Source of the DNA: Deinococcus taeanensis
GTDB taxonomy: Bacteria; Deinococcota; Deinococci; Deinococcales; Deinococcaceae
Length of the DNA stretch: 64,000 bases
Direction of reading: 5' to 3'
Assembly (NCBI RefSeq): GCF_020229735.1
Contig: NZ_CP083455.1
Location: 2,383,001-2,447,000 of the forward strand
Positions 34,028 through 44,731 of this stretch are shown here, one piece after another; within the stretch, counting starts at the first letter, position 1, and the number at the start of each line of letters is the position of its first letter. The notes under the pieces are model-generated. The model saw nothing but the letters and a program-made list of their open reading frames with translations. It did no database searches and was not told the DNA's origin. The position numbers and the translations under genes are program-made.

Positions 34028-34942
34028 ATGGCCTACAAGGAGTACTACGACGTGCTGGGCGTCTCGCGCGGCGCGTCCGACGCGGACATCAAGAGTGCGT
34101 ACCGCAAACTCGCCAAGCAGTACCACCCCGACAAGAATGCCGGGGACGAAAAAGCCGCCGAGCGCTTCAAGGAAATCGGCGAGGCCTACGCTGTCCTCAG
34201 TGACCCTGAGAAACGCAAGGTGTACGACCAGTTCGGGCACACCGGGCAGGTTCCGCCCGGCTACGGCGGACCCGGCGCGGGCGGCTTCCAGGGTGGGGAC
34301 TTCGCCGGGTTCGACCCCGGGCAGTTCAGCGACTTCTTCCAGGGTCTGTTCGGAGGGGCCGGGCGTCGCGGCGGCGGGCCCGCCGCCGGCTTCCAGGGGT
34401 CCCAGGTGAACCTGGAAGACCTGCTCGGCGGTCTGGGCGGCGCCGGTCAGGGCCGGCGGTTCGTGCAGAACGTCGAGGGTGAACTGCAAGTCACGCTGGA
34501 AGAAGCGTTCCAGGGCTCCGACGAGGTCATCAACGTGGACGGCAAACGCCTGAGCCTACGTGTGCCGGCCGGCACGCGGGACGGCGCGCGGCTGCGGCTG
34601 GCCGGACAGGGCCCCGGCGGCGGCGACGTGCTGCTGACCATCCGCGTGCTGGAAGACGCCCGCTTTGACCTGGACGGTGACGACCTCACCACCAGTGTGG
34701 ACGTGCCTGCCCCGGTCGCGGCCCTGGGCGGCGACGTGACTGTGCAGACGCTGTCCGGCAAAGGCAACCTGAGTGTTCCGCCTGGCAGCAGTGGCGGACG
34801 CCGCATGCGCCTGCGCGGTCAGGGCTGGCCCCGCCGGGATGGAACGCGGGGCGACCTGTACGTGCGCCTGAACGTGACCGTGCCGGCCGCGCTGAGTGAG
34901 GAGCAGAAGGACCTGTACCGCCGGCTGCGTGACCTGGGCTGA
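34028..34942 (+). CDS. dnaJ: DnaJ/CbpA-type co-chaperone (Hsp40) without zinc finger
   Basis: A 304-residue J protein that stimulates DnaK ATPase. The J domain (about residues 3-70) contains [20 protein letters not shown] and the essential HPD in [10 protein letters not shown]; a Gly/Phe-rich linker (about 75-130) follows, then two beta-rich C-terminal substrate-binding domains ([19 protein letters not shown] ... [20 protein letters not shown]). The four CxxCxGxG zinc motifs of type A DnaJ are absent, so this is a type B/CbpA-like protein. A strong AAAGGAGG lies at about 34016-34024. Last gene of the dnaK operon. Confidence 0.93.
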   Translation: MAYKEYYDVLGVSRGASDADIKSAYRKLAKQYHPDKNAGDEKAAERFKEIGEAYAVLSDPEKRKVYDQFGHTGQVPPGYGGPGAGGFQGGDFAGFDPGQFSDFFQGLFGGAGRRGGGPAAGFQGSQVNLEDLLGGLGGAGQGRRFVQNVEGELQVTLEEAFQGSDEVINVDGKRLSLRVPAGTRDGARLRLAGQGPGGGDVLLTIRVLEDARFDLDGDDLTTSVDVPAPVAALGGDVTVQTLSGKGNLSVPPGSSGGRRMRLRGQGWPRRDGTRGDLYVRLNVTVPAALSEEQKDLYRRLRDLG

Positions 34943-34958
34943 CCTCAGGGCCAGGAAT

Positions 34959-35006
34959 TCAGCGGAAGTGGCGGCGCCTCACCTAGGGCGCCGCCACTTC
35001 CGCTGA
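34959..35006 (+). terminator. Strong hairpin ending the dnaK operon
   Basis: A perfect 20-bp stem (34959-34978 with 34987-35006) around TCACCTAG, 17 bases after the dnaJ stop. Its length makes it the most stable hairpin in the window. There is no T-run, which is common for terminators in this high-G+C sequence; it may serve the convergent CBS gene too. Confidence 0.78.
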
Positions 35007-35034
35007 GTCCCTGACAGACCACGCCGGCCCTGCC

Positions 35035-35451
35035 TTACGGAATGGACTGACTGATTCCCTGCAGCGCCTGCTCGTCGGCACCGCTGCTGGTCCGCGTTGC
35101 GAGATCCCCCAGACTCACGATGCCCACCACCCGACCGTTCTCGGTGACCGGCAGGCGTCGCAGCTGCCGGCGGGCCATCTCCTGCGCGGCGTCTTCAACG
35201 CTCGTGTCGGCCTCCAGGGTGAACACGCCGCCGGTCGCGTAATCGCTGGCGGCGCTGCCCACATCGTGCCCGTACGCCACGGCACGCACCACGATATCCC
35301 GGTCGGTGATGATGCCGCTCAGGTGATCCCCGTCCATGATCAACACGTTGCCGATGTCCTGCTCCAGCATCAGCGTGGCCACCTCCTTCAGGGTGGCGCC
35401 GGGGTCGGCCGTGGTCAGGTCACTGGTCATGATGTCTCTCAGGGTGGTCAT
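35035..35451 (-). CDS. Tandem CBS-domain protein
   Basis: A 138-residue soluble protein made of two CBS motifs (about residues 4-60 and 72-128), which together form one adenosyl-ligand-binding Bateman module. Typical elements are TLKEVATLMLEQDIGNVLI, GIITDRDIVVRAVAYG, and the second repeat's RRQLRRLPVTENGRVVGIVS. Stand-alone CBS pairs sense AMP, ATP or similar nucleotides; the partner here is unknown. Confidence 0.93.
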   Translation of the reverse strand: MTTLRDIMTSDLTTADPGATLKEVATLMLEQDIGNVLIMDGDHLSGIITDRDIVVRAVAYGHDVGSAASDYATGGVFTLEADTSVEDAAQEMARRQLRRLPVTENGRVVGIVSLGDLATRTSSGADEQALQGISQSIP

Positions 35452-35580
35452 AACCTGACCGTACCGTCCGCCGGTAACCGCGGCATGGGAGGACCGCTAA
35501 GGGCCCTGGGGAAATCCTTCAGCCACTCCTGGGACACGCCGCCCGTGAGCCAAGGCTCACGGGCGGCGCAGCAACAGCGG

Positions 35581-38220
35581 TTACTTCATCAGCCAGTCAA
35601 AAGTGGTCTTCATCAGCAGGTTGCGGCTATTGGGCGTCAGGCCTTCCAGACCAAAGCCCATGGTGACGGTGCGGTACGTGCCGGCATCATTGGCCACGAT
35701 CGCCCCGGCATTCTCACCGGCCGACTGTGCACTGACGCGGGGCCGGTTCTGCGCCTGGGCCTGCTGGCCGTTCCCACCCAGAATCTGCCCGAGCACGGTG
35801 TTCAGCACGCCGGCGGCCAGACGCTGCACCAGACCGCGGGGGTCCTTGACCTTCTGAGCGGCACGGTTCTTGTTGGGGTCCACGCGGATGCTCTGCGCGG
35901 TGATCGTGCCAGCGGTGGCGTCCGCGCTGCCCCAGGAGGCCACCACACTGCTGCCCCCCTGGTCGGCAATCACGTCCGGGTAGTACTGGTTCCCGGCACT
36001 GCCCTGGGCGTTCAGCGTATAGGCCGTGCTGCCGAACGCGCCGCGCGTCACGAACTTCGACTGTCCGCTGCTGTCGGCCACGAAGCGGGTTTTCAGCGTG
36101 CCCGTGTAGAAGGCACTGGTGCCGATGTCGTACCCGACGTCCTGACCGGTCACGAGCAGGTTCCCGCCGTTGGCGAGGTACTGGCGCAGCACCGCCTGAT
36201 CTGCCGCCGTGATGGTGTTCTGGTACTGCTCTCCCGTGGCCCACACGACGATATCGGCGCGCTGCAGTTCATTGACAGGCACCGGGCCCTGACTCTGGGT
36301 GTTCCACACGAACGCACCACCACTCGCCGCGTTGGCCTTGATGGCGTCTCTGAGGGCGGCCGTCACGTCTGCCCCCTGCCCCATGTCGTCGTCCACGAGC
36401 ATCACGATGGGTTTCTTGCCGGTGCTGGGGGCCGGTGCGGGGGCTGGCGCTGGAGCCGGTGTGGGGGCCGGTGCAGGCGCGGTACCGGGTCGGTCCTTGA
36501 TGAAGCAGCCCTTGCGCAGGCCCGGAGCGGGGTCACGGCCCCACTCAGCCACGGTGCAGTTGAAGCCGTCCGTACCGATCCCGGTCAGGTACTTGCCGGC
36601 CGTCCCGAACGCAGCGTCCTTCTGGCCGCTGAAGTTGCACTTGCTGCCTTCCAGAGCGCACAGGCTGTACCCGGCCGGGCCCGTGGGAGCCGGTGCGGGG
36701 GCAGGCGTCGGCGCGGGAGCCGGAGCGGGTGTCGGAGCCGGGGCTGGTGTCGGAGCGGGTGCAGGTGTGGGTGCCGGCGTCGGTGCTGGTGCCGGGGCGG
36801 GCGTCGGCGCAGGAGCCGGGGCGGGCGCAGGGGTGGGTGCCGGGGCAGGAGCGGGGGCCGGGGTTGGTGCGGGGGCCGGAGCGGGCGTGCCACTGAGGTT
36901 CACCCCCAGTTTGCCCATCGCGCCGGGAACACTGATCAGGCCGTAACCGACGTTGTTGTTCTTGCTGCCGGCGTTACTGGCGCTGGTGTACAGGGCGTTT
37001 TTGATGGCGTCGACGGTGGTGCCCGGCTTGGCGGAGAGCAGCAGTGCCACGGCGCCCGCCGTGATGGGGCTCGCCTGGGAGCTGCCGCTCAGCGCGCCGT
37101 ACTGCCCGTTCGGGAAGGCGCTGGTGATTTCCACGCCCGGCGCGGCGATGTCCGGCTTGACGAACACGCCCTTGATGGTGCTGTTCCAGTTCACGGGCCC
37201 GCGGCTGCTGAAGCTCGCCACCTGGCCGTTCCGGTCCACGGCGCCCACGCCAACGGCGTCGGGGATGTTGCCGGGGCTCCCGGTGCTGGCCGGCGCCGGG
37301 CCGAAGTTCCCGATGGCGAACACCGGCACCACGCCGGCCTTGAGCATGTTCTGGACGGGCACGATGAATTCGTCATAGGTGCCGGGGATCCCGAGGCTCA
37401 TGTTCACCACATCCGCCCCGTCATCGGTGTCAGCGTTGTTGTCGGGGTCCAGCACGTACTGCATGCCGGCAATCACCTGCGCGAAGGTCCCCTCGTTGTT
37501 CGGCAGGACGAGCGCGCTGATGACCTTGGCGCTGGGCGCCACGCCGACCGTGTCCCCAACCAGCAGGCCAGCGGTGTGCGTGCCGTGGTTGGTGGTGTCG
37601 TGTGGCGTGGCGCCGCTGACCCGGTCACCGTCGCCGTTGAATTCGGCGAAGGCGGCCACCTTGCCGTTCAGTTGCGGGTGGCTGGCGTCAATGCCGCTGT
37701 CGAGGTGGCCGATCTTGATGTTCTGCCCTTTAAAGCCGGCCGCCCAGGCCTGCGGAGCGCCGATCTTGGCGAGATGCCACGCTTCGCCGGGGGCGGCGGC
37801 GGCGGCACTGAGGGCCACGGCGCGCTGGGGCTTGGGAATCTGCACCTTGAAGTTCTCGAAGACGTCCCGGACGAACGGCAGGGCGGCCAGGGCGCGGGCC
37901 TGGACGGGTGTCATGGGCAGGTAGATGCTCTGGTCAAGCCACAGCTGCGTGACCTTGCCCGCGTTCAGGGCCTGCCGGATGAATCCGGCGGAGGGACCGA
38001 GCTGGGCGATCTTGCTGTTCAGCTGGCCGCGCAGGTTCTTGAGCTGCGCGCGTCCGCGGGCGTCGTTGGCGAACTGAAAGCGCACGATGACGCCCACCTG
38101 GGACTGGTCGCCTTTCTTGGCCCGTTCGAGGAGCGTCGGGGACAGGCGCCCGGCGCTGGCCTGGCTCAGGCCGCCCAGGGTCAGGGCGGCGCCGAGCATC
38201 CAGAGGTTTCGCTTCTTCAT
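35581..38220 (-). CDS. Large modular secreted subtilase (S8) with Pro-Ala-Thr linkers
   Basis: An 879-residue secreted protein: signal peptide (1-23), propeptide-like region, S8 catalytic domain with D174 in GHLDSGIDASHP, H212 in NHGTHTAG and S381 in GSSQASPITAG (a variant of GTSMASP), a Pro/Ala/Thr linker (about 444-516), a small four-Cys module (CALEGSKCNFSG ... GFNCTVAEWG ... GCFIKD, about 520-575), a second short linker and a C-terminal alpha/beta domain of glutamine-amidotransferase-like look (IVMLVDDDMGQGADVTAAL, DIVVWATGEQ, GNLLVTGQDVGYD). The C-terminal part may act in binding or regulation rather than catalysis. Likely degrades extracellular protein; the gene is transcribed alone. 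Confidence 0.9.
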   Translation of the reverse strand: MKKRNLWMLGAALTLGGLSQASAGRLSPTLLERAKKGDQSQVGVIVRFQFANDARGRAQLKNLRGQLNSKIAQLGPSAGFIRQALNAGKVTQLWLDQSIYLPMTPVQARALAALPFVRDVFENFKVQIPKPQRAVALSAAAAAPGEAWHLAKIGAPQAWAAGFKGQNIKIGHLDSGIDASHPQLNGKVAAFAEFNGDGDRVSGATPHDTTNHGTHTAGLLVGDTVGVAPSAKVISALVLPNNEGTFAQVIAGMQYVLDPDNNADTDDGADVVNMSLGIPGTYDEFIVPVQNMLKAGVVPVFAIGNFGPAPASTGSPGNIPDAVGVGAVDRNGQVASFSSRGPVNWNSTIKGVFVKPDIAAPGVEITSAFPNGQYGALSGSSQASPITAGAVALLLSAKPGTTVDAIKNALYTSASNAGSKNNNVGYGLISVPGAMGKLGVNLSGTPAPAPAPTPAPAPAPAPTPAPAPAPAPTPAPAPAPTPAPTPAPAPTPAPAPTPAPAPAPTPAPAPAPTGPAGYSLCALEGSKCNFSGQKDAAFGTAGKYLTGIGTDGFNCTVAEWGRDPAPGLRKGCFIKDRPGTAPAPAPTPAPAPAPAPAPSTGKKPIVMLVDDDMGQGADVTAALRDAIKANAASGGAFVWNTQSQGPVPVNELQRADIVVWATGEQYQNTITAADQAVLRQYLANGGNLLVTGQDVGYDIGTSAFYTGTLKTRFVADSSGQSKFVTRGAFGSTAYTLNAQGSAGNQYYPDVIADQGGSSVVASWGSADATAGTITAQSIRVDPNKNRAAQKVKDPRGLVQRLAAGVLNTVLGQILGGNGQQAQAQNRPRVSAQSAGENAGAIVANDAGTYRTVTMGFGLEGLTPNSRNLLMKTTFDWLMK
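36680..36893. repeat. Low-complexity repeat encoding the Pro-Ala-Thr linker
   Basis: About 210 bases of imperfect GGTGCGGGGGCCGG-like units on the plus strand encode (T)PAPAP repeats on the minus strand, between the protease domain and the Cys module of the large subtilase. A shorter copy lies at about 36425-36480. Such arrays change length easily by slippage, so this is a likely site of strain variation and of assembly error. Confidence 0.85.
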
Positions 38221-38331
38221 GAGGCCCAGGGTAGGCGTTGCCAGGTGACCGGCCCTGAAGGGAACGTGAGGAGACCTTGACCTCCGGTCAGGCGGGCGTC
38301 ATGTGTGCGCCAGCCGCCTCAGAGGGCGTTT

Positions 38332-39060
38332 TCAACGGGTGTATTCGATGATCAGTTCGCGTTCGGCTTCGTCCACGGTGCGGTTGATCATGCTGCGCCG
38401 CGCGTAGCTCAGGACGATGTGGCCGCTGCCAAGCTGCAGGAGACTGAGGGTGCCTCTCACGCCGTTGCCGCTCAGGGCGTTGCTGCCGGTCATCTTCCAC
38501 TGGAAGCCGCTGCGGACGAGCAGCCCGCGGTCCGGGTCGTCGTTGGAGCTGACGGCGACGGGCCGCGCGGTGAAGCCTTCCGGGCCGCGCATCTCGCCGG
38601 TGCGCAGGTCGATGCTCACGCCCTTGAGCACTCCGTTCATCTGTGGGGTGTCGCCAAAGCTGACGCGGCTGGCGTCGCGGCTGACGGCCAGCCGGAAGGT
38701 TTTGCCGGTGGAGACCAGGGTGTTCTGGAAGACCAGGTACCGCTTGAAGTCCTCGCGGCTGATGTTCAGCCGTTCATCGTAGGCGGGAGGAATGCCGCGT
38801 GCGGCGGTGGTGGTCACGGCGCGCAGGACTTCCCGGTCCCCGCCGGCACTGGCGACGCGGATTTCCAGCTGGAGGGTCGAGATGCTGGGCCGGCGTTCCA
38901 GCAGGGTCACGGGCTGGGCGGTCTGTGGCAGCAGGGCGGCGACGCGGGCCTGCCACCCGGCAGGCAGCGCGGGTGGCAGGGGGGTGGCGCTCAGGCCCGC
39001 GCCGCTCAACAGGCCGAGTGCCGTGAGCAGCATCACAGGAAGGGGCCGGACCTGCTTCAT
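38332..39060 (-). CDS. Secreted hypothetical protein
   Basis: A 242-residue protein with a signal peptide (about residues 1-24, ending GLSA-TP). The remainder is a mix of beta-strand-like segments (TLQLEIRVASAGG, LVFQNTLVSTGKTFRLAVS, GTLSLLQLGSGHIVLSYARR) without a motif I recognise. Six-residue gaps and lack of cysteines suggest a simple periplasmic beta-rich fold. It lies upstream of, and codirectional with, the large subtilase gene, with about 110 bases between. Confidence 0.72.
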   Translation of the reverse strand: MKQVRPLPVMLLTALGLLSGAGLSATPLPPALPAGWQARVAALLPQTAQPVTLLERRPSISTLQLEIRVASAGGDREVLRAVTTTAARGIPPAYDERLNISREDFKRYLVFQNTLVSTGKTFRLAVSRDASRVSFGDTPQMNGVLKGVSIDLRTGEMRGPEGFTARPVAVSSNDDPDRGLLVRSGFQWKMTGSNALSGNGVRGTLSLLQLGSGHIVLSYARRSMINRTVDEAERELIIEYTR

Positions 39061-39150
39061 TCACCGCAGAGCATAGTGCGCGTGGGTGAGAATTTCTGCT
39101 GTCGGCGGGCGTCAATGATGAATCCCTCGTCAGATGCCCGTCAGCGAAGA

Positions 39151-39176
39151 TCCCCTCGCCCGCGGGGGTGAGGGGA
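39151..39176 (-). terminator. Hairpin downstream of fba
   Basis: TCCCCTC (39151-39157) pairs with GAGGGGA (39170-39176), with a further G+C-rich pairing (CCCGCGGG) inside. It lies 20 bases past the fba stop on the minus strand; no clear T-run follows. Confidence 0.55.
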
Positions 39177-39195
39177 CCGGCAGGGCGGGTAAGCG

Positions 39196-40113
<918 letters not shown>

Positions 40114-40223
40114 GTGAGTACCTCCTTGAGCGTTCCCACTTTACCCGGCCCGGGGCCTGAGGCATGCGGGGCGTTCACATGAAAGGGCCGGGCGGGGTAG
40201 ACAGGGGCGGTAGCATGGGCGGC

Positions 40224-41441
40224 ATGAGTGCCTCCTCTGCCCCGCCGAGTCTGGACCTGACGGAACGGCTGTCGCGCCGCGCGCGCACCATGAATGCAAG
40301 TGCCATTCGCGAGATTCTGAAGATTACGCAGCAGCCGGACGTGATCAGTTTCGCGGGGGGTCTGCCGGCTCCGGAACTGTTCCCGCTGGAGGAGGTGCGG
40401 CAGGCGAGTCTGGCGGTGCTGGACCGGTTCGGTCCGGCGGCGCTGCAGTACTCCACCACGGAAGGTCACCTGCCGCTGCGGGAATGGATTGCGGCGCAGG
40501 CGGGGATTCCGGCCGCGAACGTGCAGATCGTCACGGGCAGCCAGCAGGGCCTGGATCTGCTGGGCAAGGTGCTGATTGATGAGGGGGACGTGGTGCTGGT
40601 GGAAGCGCCGACGTACCTGGGCGCGCTGCAGTCCTTCCAGCCGTACCTGCCGCGGTACGAGCAGCTGCCCACCGATGAGGGCGGCATTGACGTGGACGCC
40701 CTGGAGGGTGTGCTGCAACGCAGCGGCGCGAAGCTGCTGTACGCCGTGCCGAACTTTCAGAATCCCACCGGCCGCACCCTGAGTGCCGAGCGGCGCCGGC
40801 GGCTGGTGGAACTCACCGCGCAGTACGGGGTGCTGCTGATCGAGGATGATCCGTACGGCCAGCTGCGCTTCACGGGGATGCCGGCGCCCAGCCTGTACCA
40901 GCTGGGGCTGGAGCTGCACGGGGACGTGAACCGCAATCACGTGATCTACTCCAGTTCGTTCAGCAAGACGCTGGTGCCGGGCCTGCGCGACGCGTGGGTG
41001 CAGGCGGCCGCGCCGGTGATCGCCAAACTGATTCAGGCGAAGCAGGGAGCGGACCTGCACACGCCGACGTTCAACCAGATGATCATCGCGGAGCTGGTGC
41101 ACGACGTGCTGCCCCGGCAGATCGAGCGGGTGCGCGAGGCGTACGGGCAGCGGGCGCGGCTGATGCTGGAGCGCATCCGGGCGGACTTTCCGCAGGGCGT
41201 GGAGTACACCACGCCGGAAGGCGGGATGTTCCTGTGGCTGACCGTGCCGGATGGCCTGGACACGCAGGCGCTGCTGCCGCGCGCGGTGGAACGCAAGGTG
41301 GCGTACGTGCCGGGCAGTCCGTTCTACGCGCTGGGCGGCGGGGAGAACACCATGCGCCTGAGTTACAGCAATGCCACGCCAGCGCAGATCACGCAGGGCA
41401 TCCGGGCGCTGGGTGACACGCTGCGCGAAGCGCTGAACTGA
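40224..41441 (+). CDS. PLP-dependent aminotransferase (LysN/2-aminoadipate type)
   Basis: A 405-residue fold-type I aminotransferase. Features: FAGGLPAPELFPLEEV, LQYSTTEGHLPLREWIA, VTGSQQGLDLLGKVL, PNFQNPTGRTLS, IEDDPYGQLRF and the PLP lysine in YSSSFSKTLVPGLR. The pattern resembles Thermus LysN (2-aminoadipate transaminase in lysine synthesis) and related multi-substrate transaminases; no MocR-type HTH is present. TAGCAT (40211-40216) is seven bases upstream of ATG 40224; the ATG at 40215 overlaps this box and is therefore unlikely. Confidence 0.9.
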   Translation: MSASSAPPSLDLTERLSRRARTMNASAIREILKITQQPDVISFAGGLPAPELFPLEEVRQASLAVLDRFGPAALQYSTTEGHLPLREWIAAQAGIPAANVQIVTGSQQGLDLLGKVLIDEGDVVLVEAPTYLGALQSFQPYLPRYEQLPTDEGGIDVDALEGVLQRSGAKLLYAVPNFQNPTGRTLSAERRRRLVELTAQYGVLLIEDDPYGQLRFTGMPAPSLYQLGLELHGDVNRNHVIYSSSFSKTLVPGLRDAWVQAAAPVIAKLIQAKQGADLHTPTFNQMIIAELVHDVLPRQIERVREAYGQRARLMLERIRADFPQGVEYTTPEGGMFLWLTVPDGLDTQALLPRAVERKVAYVPGSPFYALGGGENTMRLSYSNATPAQITQGIRALGDTLREALN

Positions 41442-41473
41442 GGGCCGGTGCGGGTGGGACTATCATGGGCCGC

Positions 41474-42313
41474 ATGACGAGCGCAGCGCCGCTGGGCGTG
41501 TTCGACAGTGGCGTGGGCGGCCTGAGTATCCTCGCGGACCTGCGGGCCGCGCTGCCGGGCGAGGAGATGCTGTACCTGGCGGATACGGCGCACGTGCCGT
41601 ACGGCGCGCGCAGCGACGAGGAGATCCGGGCCCTGACGGACCGCTCGGTGGCGGCGCTGCATGCCCGGGGTGTGAAGGGCGTGGTGGTGGCCTGCAACAC
41701 GGCGTCTGCGTTCAGTCTGGGGCATCTGCGCGCCCGGTTTGACATGCCGATCATCGGGCTGGTGCCGGCCGTGAAGCCGGCGGTGCAGGCCACCCGGACG
41801 GGGGTGGTCGGGGTGCTGGCCACTCCGGGCACCATGCGCGGCACGCTGCTCAGCGACGTGATCCGCGAGTTCGCGGAGCCGGCCGGCGTGCAGGTCATGA
41901 AGGCGGTCAGCACGGAACTCGTGCCGCTGGTCGAGGCGGGTGAAGCCGACGGGCCGCGCGCCCGGGCGGTGCTGCGCGAGATCCTGACGCCCGTGGCGCA
42001 GGCCGGCGCGGATCAGCTGGTGCTGGGCTGCACGCACTATCCGTTCCTGGCGGGCAGCATCCGCGCGGAGTTCGGGGAGGCGTTCACGCTGCTGGACAGC
42101 GGCGCGGCGGTCGCGCGGCACACCCGGCGCGTGCTGGACGGCGCAGGGCTGCTCTCCGGCCGGGGGCAGGGGGGGCAGGCGCGGTACCTCGTGACGGGGG
42201 ACCCCCAGCGGGCCGCGCCGGTGATCGCCACCCTGCTTGCCCGGAACGTGCACAATGGGAAGGAAACCCACCGGGCTGACCTGCCGCCCAGAATTGAGTG
42301 CATTCAGACATGA
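41474..42313 (+). CDS. murI: Glutamate racemase
   Basis: A 279-residue cofactor-independent racemase supplying D-glutamate for peptidoglycan. The two catalytic cysteines are in VVACNTASA and LGCTHYPF, and the N-terminal FDSGVGGLSILADL and PYGARSDEEI are diagnostic. TATCAT at 41461-41466 is seven bases before ATG 41474, a leaderless arrangement. The stop overlaps the RNase PH start (ATGA), an order (murI-rph) seen in several bacteria. Confidence 0.96.
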   Translation: MTSAAPLGVFDSGVGGLSILADLRAALPGEEMLYLADTAHVPYGARSDEEIRALTDRSVAALHARGVKGVVVACNTASAFSLGHLRARFDMPIIGLVPAVKPAVQATRTGVVGVLATPGTMRGTLLSDVIREFAEPAGVQVMKAVSTELVPLVEAGEADGPRARAVLREILTPVAQAGADQLVLGCTHYPFLAGSIRAEFGEAFTLLDSGAAVARHTRRVLDGAGLLSGRGQGGQARYLVTGDPQRAAPVIATLLARNVHNGKETHRADLPPRIECIQT

Positions 42314-43056
42314 GCGTTCCACAACCCACCCCGCCCGCCCGTGAAGGCCGTGACCTGCTCACGCCCCGTCCCGTCTCTGTCAAGCGCGGCGTGAATCCGC
42401 ACGCGCCGGGCAGCGCCCACCTGATCATGGGCCGCACTGAGATCCTCGCCACCGTCACCCTCGAGGACAAGCCCGCGCCGCACATGCGCGGCAAGAAGGA
42501 AGGCTGGCTGACCGCCGAGTACTCGATGCTGCCGCGCGCCACCACCGACCGGCAGGCCCGCGAGCGGAACCTGCAGAACGGCCGCCGTCATGAGATTCAG
42601 CGGCTCCTGGGCCGCGCGCTGCGGGCCGGCATGGACCTGCGGGCGTTTCGCAACCAGACCCTGTACGTGGACTGCGACGTGCTGGTCGCGGACGGCGGCA
42701 CGCGCGTGGCGAGCATCCTGGCGGGGCACGCGGCGCTGCATGATTTCTGCGACCGGCTGATTCAGAAAGGGCAGCTGACCGACTGGCCGATCGTGCGGAA
42801 CATCGGGGCAGTCAGTGTCGGCCTGATCGGCCCGGACATTCGTGTGGACCTGGATTACGCCGAGGACAAGGTGGCGCGCGCGGACCTGAATGTGGTGGCC
42901 ACCGGTGACGGCATGATCGTGGAGGTGCAGGGCGGCGCGGAGGAAGGGGTGCTCACGCATGACGAGTACGTGCGCATGCTCGCCACCGGCACGGGCGCGG
43001 TGCAGGCGCTCATGCGGGACCTGACGCGGCAGCTGTCGGTCATTCAGGGCCTCTGA
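42310..43056 (+). CDS. rph: Ribonuclease PH
   Basis: A 248-residue phosphate-dependent exonuclease that trims tRNA 3' ends. Typical sequences: RPVSVKRGVNPHAPGSAHLI (motif start), MGRTEILATVTLEDKP, GWLTAEYSMLPRATTDRQAR, GRRHEIQRLLGRALRA, LYVDCDVLVADGGTRVASI and VNVVATGDGMIVEVQGGAE-like C terminus. ATG 42310 overlaps the murI stop; the in-frame ATG 42298 would lie within murI and has no ribosome binding site. Confidence 0.96.
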   Translation: MSVPQPTPPAREGRDLLTPRPVSVKRGVNPHAPGSAHLIMGRTEILATVTLEDKPAPHMRGKKEGWLTAEYSMLPRATTDRQARERNLQNGRRHEIQRLLGRALRAGMDLRAFRNQTLYVDCDVLVADGGTRVASILAGHAALHDFCDRLIQKGQLTDWPIVRNIGAVSVGLIGPDIRVDLDYAEDKVARADLNVVATGDGMIVEVQGGAEEGVLTHDEYVRMLATGTGAVQALMRDLTRQLSVIQGL

Positions 43057-43123
43057 AGGTGAGCGGCGCGCCGGGCGCGGCCGGCCTGCGCTACACTCCG
43101 GGGCAGTTCAAGGAGGGCAAGGC

Positions 43124-43480
43124 ATGAGCGTGACGAGATTCATCGGGCGGGCGCTGCTCGCAAGCATCTTCATCAAGAGCGGCCTGGATCACCTGCAGAA
43201 CCCTGACCCGATTGTCCGCGCGGCGCGCGGCGCGGAAGTGCCGTCGCCTGAGGTGGCGGTCAAGATCAACAGTGGCGTGATGGTCGGGGCGGGCGCCCTG
43301 ATGGCGCTGGGGCTGCTGCCGCGCGCGGCGAGCACGGCGCTGGCCGCCAGCCTGATTCCCACCACGGTGATCGGGCATCCGTTCTGGGACAAGCAGGGCA
43401 AGGAGCGCCAGCAGCAGCAGACGCAGTTCCTGAAGAACCTCGCGCTGTTCGGCGCCCTGCTGATCGTCAGCAAGGACTGA
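43124..43480 (+). CDS. DoxX-family membrane protein
   Basis: A 118-residue inner-membrane protein with three to four hydrophobic segments, matching the DoxX/YphA family (GRALLASIFIKSGLDHLQNP at the N terminus, NSGVMVGAGALMALGLLPRAA, TTVIGHPFWD). Function of this small branch is not established; relatives take part in redox or thiol protection. AAGGAGG at 43110-43116 is a strong Shine-Dalgarno, and TACACT at 43092-43097 a possible -10 box. Confidence 0.88.
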   Translation: MSVTRFIGRALLASIFIKSGLDHLQNPDPIVRAARGAEVPSPEVAVKINSGVMVGAGALMALGLLPRAASTALAASLIPTTVIGHPFWDKQGKERQQQQTQFLKNLALFGALLIVSKD

Positions 43481-43497
43481 AGCGCCGGTTTCCCTCA

Positions 43498-43522
43498 GCG
43501 GCGGAGCGTTGCGCTCCGCCGC
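43498..43522. terminator. Hairpin between DoxX and corA genes
   Basis: Perfect 11-bp stem GCGGCGGAGCG (43498-43508) and CGCTCCGCCGC (43512-43522) with a TTG loop, between convergent genes, so probably used by both. Confidence 0.72.
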
Positions 43523-43538
43523 GTCGTGCTGCCGGGTC

Positions 43539-44467
<929 letters not shown>

Positions 44468-44474
<7 letters not shown>

Positions 44475-44503
44475 GCGCGGCCTGCCTGGGTGGGGTGGTG
44501 CAT
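44468..44503 (-). CDS. Candidate 11-codon leader ORF overlapping the corA start (uORF2)
   Basis: ATG 44503 follows GGAGG (44511-44515) at a seven-base distance and encodes MHHPTQAGRAC; its TGA (44468-44470) ends two bases beyond the corA ATG (44472-44474). The geometry suits termination-reinitiation: ribosomes finishing this peptide would sit on the corA start, whose own Shine-Dalgarno is weak. It lies inside uORF1 in another frame, so ribosomes translating uORF1 would cover its start. Confidence 0.4.
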
Positions 44504-44645
44504 GACGCGACCTCCGTGGGGGGGTGAGACGTGATCAGAGGCCGAAAACTGGGCGGTTCGCCGTCCAGGGTGTGGGGGTCTGGGTTCACGTCATCACCTC
44601 CTTTTCGGGGCGCGCCGACCTCAAGGTGGGAGCGCAGCGCCGGTC

Positions 44646-44675
44646 ATGCTAGCCCCCGCGTGTGGCGGGCGGCAA
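44646..44675 (-). promoter_or_regulatory. Candidate corA promoter
   Basis: On the minus strand TTGCCG (44670-44675) and TAGCAT (44646-44651) with an 18-base spacer predict a start near 44638 and an unusually long leader of about 165 bases for this genome. The leader begins with a possible GGCGC/GCGCC stem before the Shine-Dalgarno of uORF1. Confidence 0.5.
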
Positions 44676-44731
44676 GGGCTGCGCCTCCCGGCTCCCGGGG
44701 GTGGGAGGGGAGGCGCTGGGGGGTGGGGGGC

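Noticed and set aside
36680..36893. CRISPR-like array suggested by repeating short units
   Set aside because: The units are imperfect codon-level repeats of a Pro-Ala-Thr linker inside an open reading frame, without unique spacers.
44475..44640. Mg2+ riboswitch (M-box or mgtA-type) in the corA leader
   Set aside because: I could not match the conserved M-box core; the SD-led small ORFs explain the leader better.
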